A stretch of DNA of 64,000 nt from contig JAHECR010000120.1 in the NCBI GenBank assembly GCA_024641655.1, forward strand, positions 1 to 64,000, in the 5' to 3' direction. Under the pieces are notes generated by a model, which was not told the DNA's origin, ran no database searches, and saw nothing but the letters and a program-made list of their open reading frames with translations. This stretch comes from Acidimicrobiaceae bacterium (GTDB taxonomy: Bacteria > Actinomycetota > Acidimicrobiia > Acidimicrobiales > UBA8592). Shown here piece by piece: positions 51,704 through 58,661 of the stretch. The first letter of the stretch is position 1, and every line of letters begins with the position of its first letter. Position numbers and translations under genes: made by a program.

Positions 51704-52372
51704 ATGGAGCTGGCCGAGGTCATGAGGACGACGTTCGCGTGCCGAGAGTTCACCGACCAGCCGGTCAGCGACACCGACATCGAGGCGATCATCGAGCTCG
51801 CCCGATTCGCCCCCAGCGGCGGCAACCGACAGCCGGCGCGCGTGGTTGCCGTACGCGACGAGGCCACGAAGCACTCTCTGCGCCAGTGCGCCGAGCCCTC
51901 GATGCGGGTCTACCTGGCGCAGAGCGCCGCAGGAGAGAACCCCTGGAACTCCGTCTACCCGTCGATGGTCGACATCGAGGCCATCTGGAATCGCAGCGAA
52001 CCCGTCACCTCGCTCGACTACCTCGAAGCCGCGCCGGTGCTGCTGTGCATCGGGGCCGACCTCTCCCTGATCGCCTCGCTCGACCGCATGTTGGACCGCG
52101 TCGGATTGATCAGCGGCGCATCGGTGTACCCCTTCGCCTGGAATCTCCTGCTGGCAGCGCGCGACCGCGGCCTCGGCGGCGTGCTCACGACTGCGGTCGC
52201 AGGACAGGAATCGGTTGCCCAGGAGATCCTCGGCTTCGAGCCTCACGTCGCGGTCGCTGCGGTGATTGCGTTGGGGCACCCGACCCGGCAGTTGACGAAA
52301 CTTCGGCGCGCACCGGTGTCAGACATCTTGCGATGGGAGCGTTGGGGCCCCGAGGAGCAACCCGAAGGGTGA
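51704..52372 (+). CDS. nitroreductase-family FMN oxidoreductase
   Basis: A 222-residue nitroreductase: MRTTFACREFTDQPVSDTDI, then RFAPSGGNRQPARVVAV with the FMN-contacting S-G-G-N-R-Q-P, VGLISGASVYPFAWNLLLAA, and the C-terminal IALGHPTRQLTKLRRAPVSD. It reduces nitro or quinone groups with NAD(P)H. The ATG follows AAGGAG. The substrate cannot be read. Confidence 0.88.
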   Translation: MELAEVMRTTFACREFTDQPVSDTDIEAIIELARFAPSGGNRQPARVVAVRDEATKHSLRQCAEPSMRVYLAQSAAGENPWNSVYPSMVDIEAIWNRSEPVTSLDYLEAAPVLLCIGADLSLIASLDRMLDRVGLISGASVYPFAWNLLLAARDRGLGGVLTTAVAGQESVAQEILGFEPHVAVAAVIALGHPTRQLTKLRRAPVSDILRWERWGPEEQPEG

Positions 52373-52492
52373 CCCGCAAGGCGCCGAGCTCCAGCTCGCG
52401 CCGCACCCGTCGGCTGCCTCACGGGCCGGCGAGCCCGTCACAACCGGCGAGCGAGTCAGCAGTCTCGAGTGCGACGATCGGACCGCGAGCGG

Positions 52493-53035
52493 TCACCAAC
52501 CTTCGAGGAAGTCGTCGAGCGGCACCCCGAAAGTGCGCAGCGCCATCGACACCAACGTGTACTGACCCACGGCGAACACGAGGTCCATGCGCTGCTGGTC
52601 GTTCCAGTGCTCCCCTAGCGCGTCCCAGGTCTCGTCGCTGATGCGGTAGTCGTGATGCAGTTCGTCAGTGGCCTCGAGCACCGCCTGTTCGATCGGCGAC
52701 CAGCCCTCGGCGCGGGGCCCGACCTTCACGCGCTCGATCTCTTCGTCGGTGAGGCCCTCGTCGTGCCCGAAGACCCGGTGCTGGGCGAACTCGTACTCGG
52801 AATCGCACAGCCACCCCGTACGCAAGATGGCGAGCTCGCGTTCGCGGCCAGGCATCGTCGATTTGAACAACACGTGGTTTGCGAACACCTGCCAGCGCCG
52901 CGTCAGATCGGGATGATGCACGAGCGTGAGGAATACGTTCCATTGACGCCCTGCGTCCCTGAGGGAGGTGACGATCTCGAGGGCCCTGCCCTCCAGTTCG
53001 TCGTCGGTCAGCGGAGCGATACGAGGTTCGGTCAT
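52493..53035 (-). CDS. carboxymuconolactone decarboxylase-family protein
   Basis: A 180-residue AhpD/CMD-like protein: VFLTLVHHPDLTRRWQVFAN, then ERELAILRTGWLCDSEYEFA, then QHRVFGHDEGLTDEEI. The peroxidase CxxC of AhpD is replaced by a single Cys in LCDSEYEFAQH, as in the large uncharacterised subgroup, so peroxidase activity is doubtful. A stand-alone gene between the nitroreductase (convergent) and the CopC-type gene, which shares its strand. Confidence 0.8.
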   Translation of the reverse strand: MTEPRIAPLTDDELEGRALEIVTSLRDAGRQWNVFLTLVHHPDLTRRWQVFANHVLFKSTMPGRERELAILRTGWLCDSEYEFAQHRVFGHDEGLTDEEIERVKVGPRAEGWSPIEQAVLEATDELHHDYRISDETWDALGEHWNDQQRMDLVFAVGQYTLVSMALRTFGVPLDDFLEGW

Positions 53036-53096
53036 GGACGAATCCTCGCACACCGGCGCGGCGCGCAGGGCCCTGGATCGACGAGGTGATCCGCGG

Positions 53097-53618
53097 TCAG
53101 TCGCTGTCGCCCTGCTCGTCGATCGCCGACGCGGGATCGGGGTCGCGTGGACCTCGTGGACGCAACAAGAACACGACGACCGCCATTGCGCCGACCCCGA
53201 TACCGAGGAGCACGAAGGTGCCCCCCGAGCCCGGGGGATCGACGACGGAGAAGGAGAAGCCGCCCTCTTGCAGACCGTCACCGTCGCTGGAGACGGCGCG
53301 GTACCGCACGAAGTACTTGCCCTTGGACAACGGAACGAGCAGGTCGGCTTCGAGGACATAGTTTCGTTCGACGAGCCGGGCCGTACCCAAGGAGATCGTC
53401 TGGTCGGCGGCGTCGATGATCCACACGAGGTTGCGTGGGTCGTCGATGAGGGGCTCACCGAAGCGCAGGGTCACGGTGGTGAGTTCGACCACCTCCTCGT
53501 CGAGCGTCGGGCTCGACTCCTCGAGCGAGCTGTGTGCCCCGGCCGCAGTCGCTCCGAAACTCGCGCACCACGCAACCGCCGCCAGGACGGCGAGCACAAC
53601 TCGGAGAGACGTTCGCAT
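53097..53618 (-). CDS. CopC-domain envelope protein
   Basis: A 173-residue protein. The signal peptide (VVLAVLAAVAWCASFGATAA) ends before AHSSLEESSPTLDEEV, the CopC N-terminus with its copper-binding His. A single Ig-like domain follows (LTTVTLRFGEPLIDDPRN, LSKGKYFVRYRAVSSDGD), then one C-terminal TM (TFVLLGIGVGAMAVVVFLL) and an RPRGPR tail. No CopD domain is fused. It presumably binds copper at the outer membrane face. Confidence 0.85.
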   Translation of the reverse strand: MRTSLRVVLAVLAAVAWCASFGATAAGAHSSLEESSPTLDEEVVELTTVTLRFGEPLIDDPRNLVWIIDAADQTISLGTARLVERNYVLEADLLVPLSKGKYFVRYRAVSSDGDGLQEGGFSFSVVDPPGSGGTFVLLGIGVGAMAVVVFLLRPRGPRDPDPASAIDEQGDSD

Positions 53619-53952
53619 TGCCTTGATTGAACCAGGATCTTCGCCGCAGCCGGTGTCAACGGCCGTGGTGGCCAGTGTCGAGCCCCGGTCCCGCCTCGAC
53701 CGCGGCCGCAGGAGATGCGCCCACGAAACAAGCCTCAGCAACAGGAGCCACGTTCTGCTCATCAGCCTCCTCTTGCACACCGACAACATGGGGAATAGAG
53801 TGACATCTGCCACACGGGCCGCTGTGTGGCAGGGACGAGCGTTGCGGGGCTGCTGCCAGGGGGGCCGGCCCCGCAGCTGCGCGACCGAGGGCCGCGCTGG
53901 TGGGGTACGGGCTCTGTCGAGGTCGCGCTCAAGGCGGCTACGCGATACGCCG

Positions 53953-54483
53953 ATGGTTGAGCAGCCGCGGGCCCTGTCCCGTCGGCCCACAACGATGACG
54001 TCCCGAGTTCCCCCCGATGCGGCCCCGCCGACCGAGCGCGCCACCGGGCACAACGCCGCCCCGATTCTCGAGCGGGTGCCGCGCGGCGGCAAGCAGCCAA
54101 CCAGTCGCTGCGTGGTGTTCGACGGGTGCCGCATCCTGGCCGGCGGGTACGGCATCGATTGCCGGTCCTCGCATCCCGACGACGTGTTGGTCGGCTTCCT
54201 GGCACTGATCCGCGCGCTCCGCAGCCATCGCGTCACCGATCCCGTCACCTTGCGGCGCGACGACATCGAGGCGCTCGCGGACCGGCTCCAGCTCCCGGGC
54301 GAGGAGATCGTCCAGCGACTCGCGGCGTTGATGGGCACCACCCGTCTCCGCGGGGCATCGATGGTGGCGTCCTATGCCTCGGGCACCGATGCCATCTCGT
54401 CGGGCCGGCGCGGCATCGACGCGCAGTGCATCGAACCGCGCTCGTCGAGCGAGTGCATCGAACCACGTTCGTCAAGCGAATGA
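53953..54483 (+). CDS. hypothetical protein with C-terminal 9-residue tandem duplication
   Basis: A 176-codon frame. The middle is well formed (CVVFDGCRILAGGYGIDCRS, then FLALIRALRSHRVTDPVTLR, then RDDIEALADRLQLPGEEIVQ), with a helical repeat region. The end is an exact duplicate, CIEPRSSSE twice, encoded by two 27-bp units differing at three bases. It overlaps the next small frame by four bases. Family unknown; the start could be ATG 53995. Confidence 0.55.
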   Translation: MVEQPRALSRRPTTMTSRVPPDAAPPTERATGHNAAPILERVPRGGKQPTSRCVVFDGCRILAGGYGIDCRSSHPDDVLVGFLALIRALRSHRVTDPVTLRRDDIEALADRLQLPGEEIVQRLAALMGTTRLRGASMVASYASGTDAISSGRRGIDAQCIEPRSSSECIEPRSSSE

Positions 54484-54695
54484 CGTCGCTGCCGCTCCCA
54501 CCGGCCAAGCGCGGACGCGTGCGGACCGTCGAGGAGACGCGCGCGGCACGCGGCGAGGACCCGATCCGGGCGGCCTGTGTGCGATTGTTCGCGCTGCACC
54601 TCATCGACCAGTCCACCGGCGTGCAGTACGCGCTCGTGCCGCCGCGATCTCTCGACCGCCGGCCATCAGCGGAGTCCACCCCGACGCGGGCCTGA
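54480..54695 (+). CDS. small hypothetical protein
   Basis: A 71-residue frame that overlaps the previous stop (ATGA): MTSLPLPPAKRGRVRTVEET, then RAARGEDPIRAACVRLFALH. Basic and Arg-rich with one Cys. Coupling to the upstream frame supports expression, but I do not recognise it. It ends 50 bp before the convergent MFS gene. Confidence 0.45.
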   Translation: MTSLPLPPAKRGRVRTVEETRAARGEDPIRAACVRLFALHLIDQSTGVQYALVPPRSLDRRPSAESTPTRA

Positions 54696-54743
54696 ACCAA
54701 GAGGCAGACATCCCCTTCGGGGCGGCCGAGCGCACCAGGCGCG

Positions 54744-56027
54744 CTACTCGTCGTTGGTGTCGTATCGATCGAGGAGCTGCAGCCGCTCCGGCTTCGACAC
54801 CAGGACCAGCGCTGTCACCAGGAGCGCCGACCCGGCGAACGCCACGGTCTGGCGTGCCCCGATGACATCGGCGAGAGCGCCCTGCAAGAGGCTGCCGATG
54901 GGGTACGAGGCCGTGAACGACATGACGCGCGCGGCCATCACCCGGCCTCGCATGCGATCACTCACGATCACCTGGACCGCGGTGTTGGTCACCGAGACAC
55001 AGATGAGGAACGCGCCACCGGCGCAGAGGATCGCCATCGCACCGAAGACGATGTTCGGCGACAACGCGAACGAGATGATCGACAAGCCATAGGCGAACAG
55101 GGCCCACTTCACGAGGAAGGACCGGTCCCAGCGATCGGACCCCGCGATCGGCGCCATCGCCATGGCCCCCACGCCGAGGCTGGCCGAAAGCAGCCCGACG
55201 CCCATCGCGCCGCGGTCGAAGATGTCCTCGGCGAAGATCACGGTGAACTGGGTCAGCGGGTTGCCGAAGAACCCGACCAGGACCGCGACGACCATCGCGA
55301 TGAGAATGCCGGTGTTGACCTTGATGTAATCGATGGCGTCGACGAACCCGCTGATGACGCCCAGACGTATGCCATCGCGGGGCCGCTCGTAGCGGGCCCG
55401 CACCACTTGCAGCGCCGCGAGCACGAACCCGAACGACAGGGCATTGAGGCCGAACGCCCAGGAGGGGCCGAGGGTGGCGAGCACCACACCGCCGACCGCG
55501 GGGCCGATGGCTCGGGCCGCGTTGAACTGCAGCGAGTTCAAGGTGATCGCCGAGGTCAGGTGCCGGCGCGGCACGAGGCCCGGCACGAACGCCTGCCAGC
55601 TCGGGATGTTGAGGCCGTTGACGACACCTGTGATCGACGTCAACGCGAGGATCACCCACCGACTCCGACCGTCGAAGGCCCAGTAGAGCCAGAAGACCGC
55701 CGCGACCAGAGCCATCGTGAACTGCGTGACCATGAGGACGCGACGGCGATCATGACGGTCGGCCAACGCACCCCCGAGGGGGCCGACGAGCATGTTCGGC
55801 ATGGCGAGCGAGAACGTCCCGAGCCCCACCCACAACGCGCTGTCGGTCAGGTGGAACAAGACGAAGGGAATCGCGATGTTCTGGAGCCAGCTGCCCGCGT
55901 TCGACACCAGCGCGCCCAGCCAGAAGATCCGGTAGTCCTTCGATTGGAACGCGGTGGTCAGCGTTACCCGTTCGACCGGTTCCGGGGAGTCACCGGCTGC
56001 CGCAGACGGCCCGGTGCCGGCGGTCAA
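54744..56027 (-). CDS. MFS exporter (EntS/MFS_3 type)
   Basis: A 427-residue protein with twelve TMs. The opening AFQSKDYRIFWLGALVSNAG, then SWLQNIAIPFVLFHLTDSAL, and the loop GPLGGALADRHDRRRVLMVT (motif A) match the enterobactin-exporter-like MFS_3 family. The second half repeats motif A weakly (GVGAMAMAPIAGSDRWDRSF). It is likely an exporter for small molecules; the substrate is unknown. Confidence 0.85.
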   Translation of the reverse strand: MTAGTGPSAAAGDSPEPVERVTLTTAFQSKDYRIFWLGALVSNAGSWLQNIAIPFVLFHLTDSALWVGLGTFSLAMPNMLVGPLGGALADRHDRRRVLMVTQFTMALVAAVFWLYWAFDGRSRWVILALTSITGVVNGLNIPSWQAFVPGLVPRRHLTSAITLNSLQFNAARAIGPAVGGVVLATLGPSWAFGLNALSFGFVLAALQVVRARYERPRDGIRLGVISGFVDAIDYIKVNTGILIAMVVAVLVGFFGNPLTQFTVIFAEDIFDRGAMGVGLLSASLGVGAMAMAPIAGSDRWDRSFLVKWALFAYGLSIISFALSPNIVFGAMAILCAGGAFLICVSVTNTAVQVIVSDRMRGRVMAARVMSFTASYPIGSLLQGALADVIGARQTVAFAGSALLVTALVLVSKPERLQLLDRYDTNDE

Positions 56028-56090
56028 CGGATGCCGACCGGGCTGAAGCGAGCGAGGCGCGGACGCGCAAGCAGCAGATTCGTGTCCGTC

Positions 56091-56573
56091 TCAGCCCCCG
56101 TAGTTCATGCCTGTGTCGCGCAGAAGCAACGGCGTCGCGGACCCATCGCGTACACCGGCGCCGACGACCTCGGCAACGAACACCGTGTGATCACCCCGCG
56201 CGACGGTGTCAGTGACCCGGCACTCGAACCAGTACGGCGTCGCGACGATCAGCGGCGAGCCGGTCTCGGGCCCGTCCTCGAAGGCATGGCCGTTCACCAG
56301 GTGACCATCCACCTCCGTCGAACGGAAGAAGGCCTTGCCGATGTCGAGCTGGTCGGCGCCGAGCACATTGACGGCGAACGAACCGCTGCGAACGATCATG
56401 GCCGCGGCACCGCCGTCGGCTTTCACGCCGGCCATGACCAGCGGGGGATCGAAGCTCGCCTGTGAGAGCCAGTTCGTGCCGGCGGCGGCGATCTCGTCGC
56501 CGTCGCGACTGGTCAACACGTACAGCCCGTAGTTGATGGCGCGGAGCGCGACTTTCTTGTCCTGAGGATCCAT
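56091..56573 (-). CDS. flavin reductase-domain protein (FMN-binding split barrel)
   Basis: A 160-residue protein with the flavin reductase fold: RAINYGLYVLTSRDGDEIAA, NWLSQASFDPPLVMAGV, SFAVNVLGADQLDIGKAFF, and a C-terminal GDHTVFVAEVVGAGVRDG. It transfers electrons from NAD(P)H to free FMN/FAD and could partner with a flavin-dependent monooxygenase such as the one at 5513-6703. The ATG at 56573 was chosen; the longer frame to 56789 overlaps the TrkH promoter region. Confidence 0.85.
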   Translation of the reverse strand: MDPQDKKVALRAINYGLYVLTSRDGDEIAAAGTNWLSQASFDPPLVMAGVKADGGAAAMIVRSGSFAVNVLGADQLDIGKAFFRSTEVDGHLVNGHAFEDGPETGSPLIVATPYWFECRVTDTVARGDHTVFVAEVVGAGVRDGSATPLLLRDTGMNYGG

Positions 56574-56825
56574 GCCGATCAGATTGCCACGCGATCGAGT
56601 CGCGCGCCTCGGCGTCGCCGATCTCTCCCCGGCCCGCGGCTCCAGGAGCGGGAGGGCCGTCGCGGAGCCCTCGGGCGCCGGTCTCCGCCCGTTCGCGGCC
56701 GCTGCGGATCCTCGAGGCAGACCCACCGGGTGCCGTGGGACATGACGACCGTCACCCCCTGCGCGCCAAGGTTCGTGGGCGAAGATCAAGGAGTCGCGGC
56801 CCCGTGGGCCATAGCATCGATCCCG

Positions 56826-58352
56826 ATGGCTCGCATCGGCCGCGTCGGCACCACATCTCCTCGCGCGGCATCAGGCGCCCATCGCCTGAAACCGCAGGTT
56901 CGCTCCACCTCGCTGCACGTCTCGAGCTTCGCGCTCTTAATCAACGGCATCGGCATGCTGGTCGCGGTCATCGTCGACCTGATCACCGATGGCAACGCCA
57001 TTGGACCGCTATTGATCTCGGGCGCCGTGTGCAGCAGCGCCGGCTGGCTCGGGTGGCGCCTGTCGGAGGCGCACCCCCGCACCTCTGCGTCGACCGCGTT
57101 CGTGTCCGTGACCATGGCCTGGGTCGTCTTGTCGGTCGCCGGAGCGATGCCGTTCTGGCTCGCCGGCACCTTCCAGCACTGGGACGACGCGATCTTCGAG
57201 GTGACGTCGGGGTTCACCGCCACCGGCGCGACAGTGCTCTACCCCATCGAAGGAACATCCCGGGGACTGCTCTTCTACCGTTCCGCCACCCAGTGGATCG
57301 GTGGCATCGGCGTCATCGTCCTGGCGGTCTCGGTGCTGCCCTACTTCGGCGTGGGTGGGCTCTCGCTCATCGCCGCCGAGGCGCCGGGACCGACGGCAGA
57401 GCGCCTCGCGCCCCGGGTGCAGGTCACCGCACAGCGTCTGACCCAGGTCTACTTGATCCTGACGGCCCTGGTGATCGGCGGCCTGCTGCTCGCAGGCACC
57501 TCGCTGTTCGATGCCGTCAACCACGCCATGACTGCGGTTGCCACCGGCGGATTCTCGCCCTATGACAACTCGGTCGCGCACTTCGACTCGGTCTGGGTCG
57601 AGCTCGTCCTCATCTTCGGCATGGTCGGGGGCGCGACCAGCTTCGTACTGCACTGGCGAGCGCTCACCGGTAAGCCGCTCACCTATTTCACCTCGTCGGA
57701 ACTGCGGGCGTTCCTCGGCACGCTCGCCGCGTCGATCCTCGTGATCGCGCTGGTCAGCGACGACGGGTTCGGGTTCTGGCGCTCCCTTCGCGACAGCGCG
57801 TTCACGACGGTATCGATCATGACCACCACCGGGTTCGGTACCGCCGACTACGTCAAATGGGCGCAGGCAACCCACGTCATCATCATCGGTCTGATGATCG
57901 TCGGCTCGATGACCGGTTCCACGTCGGGTGCGCTGAAGGTTCTGCGCATCCAGATCGCGGCGCGCGCGACGAGGCGCACGCTGCGCAGCTCGGCGCATCC
58001 CAATGGCGTGTTCGTCGTCCGCCATGATGGCAAGGCCGTGCCCGAGGACGTCGTGGTGAAGGTCATCGCACTGGTGCTCGCCTATCTCGGTGTGTTCGCC
58101 GCCGGCATCTTGGCGCTGGCGCTGCTCGACACGCCTGCGAACGAAGCGATCGGTGGCGTCGCGACCTCGATGGGCGGCATCGGTCCTGCCCTGGGTCGTG
58201 CCGGTCCCGCCGGCAACTTCTTGACCTATACCCGCCCGGCGCGAGCGGTGATGGCTGCGCTGATGGTCGTGGGCCGCCTCGAGGTGTTCCCGGTCATGTT
58301 GGCCGTCGGCGCCGGCGTGCAGCGCGCCAAAGCCATCGTCCGGATGCGCTGA
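56826..58352 (+). CDS. TrkH/KtrB-type potassium transporter membrane subunit
   Basis: A 508-residue protein with four M1-P-M2 repeats. The filter segments are visible: TSGFTATGATVLYP, TAVATGGFSPYDNS, MTTTGFGTADYVKW, and ATSMGGIGPALGRAGPAGNF, each with the selectivity Gly. It imports K+ with a cytosolic TrkA-type RCK partner; no such gene is in the window. The ATG at 56826 gives a short N-terminus (MARIGRVGTTSPRAA). Confidence 0.9.
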   Translation: MARIGRVGTTSPRAASGAHRLKPQVRSTSLHVSSFALLINGIGMLVAVIVDLITDGNAIGPLLISGAVCSSAGWLGWRLSEAHPRTSASTAFVSVTMAWVVLSVAGAMPFWLAGTFQHWDDAIFEVTSGFTATGATVLYPIEGTSRGLLFYRSATQWIGGIGVIVLAVSVLPYFGVGGLSLIAAEAPGPTAERLAPRVQVTAQRLTQVYLILTALVIGGLLLAGTSLFDAVNHAMTAVATGGFSPYDNSVAHFDSVWVELVLIFGMVGGATSFVLHWRALTGKPLTYFTSSELRAFLGTLAASILVIALVSDDGFGFWRSLRDSAFTTVSIMTTTGFGTADYVKWAQATHVIIIGLMIVGSMTGSTSGALKVLRIQIAARATRRTLRSSAHPNGVFVVRHDGKAVPEDVVVKVIALVLAYLGVFAAGILALALLDTPANEAIGGVATSMGGIGPALGRAGPAGNFLTYTRPARAVMAALMVVGRLEVFPVMLAVGAGVQRAKAIVRMR

Positions 58353-58661
58353 CGCACGCCGCGGCCCTGGCGGTCCGACACCAGATTCCGGCCACGCAGG
58401 CCTCACACCCAGGGGCGAAACGGTCGACAGTTCTCATGCGGACAGGGTCAACCCTCACCGGTTGGTCGACCACAGGGCGAAATGCACGTCACGAAATCGA
58501 CACATGGCGTTGTGAATCTGTCGACTATTCGTCGCCACGGCCTTGCGATTGACCTGTGACCATGTGCGTGGAGTGACGAACCCGGTTCGACTTGGCGCAG
58601 CGAGTGTTCGAGCGGACCACCCAACCCCCTTCGAACCTCGACCGTGGAGGCCCCACCGCAG
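58353..58661. other. intergenic leader of the envelope operon
   Basis: 309 bases with no gene. GTCGAC occurs three times in 100 bases (GGTCGACAG, GGTCGACCAC, TGTCGACTAT), and GGGCGAAA occurs twice. TGGAGG lies 11 bases before the subtilisin ATG. It probably carries the operon promoter and leader. I see no known riboswitch. Confidence 0.4.

Noticed and set aside
58400-58560. Cyclic-dinucleotide riboswitch upstream of the envelope operon
   Set aside because: Repeated GTCGAC and GGGCGAAA motifs caught attention, but they do not assemble into any riboswitch fold I know.
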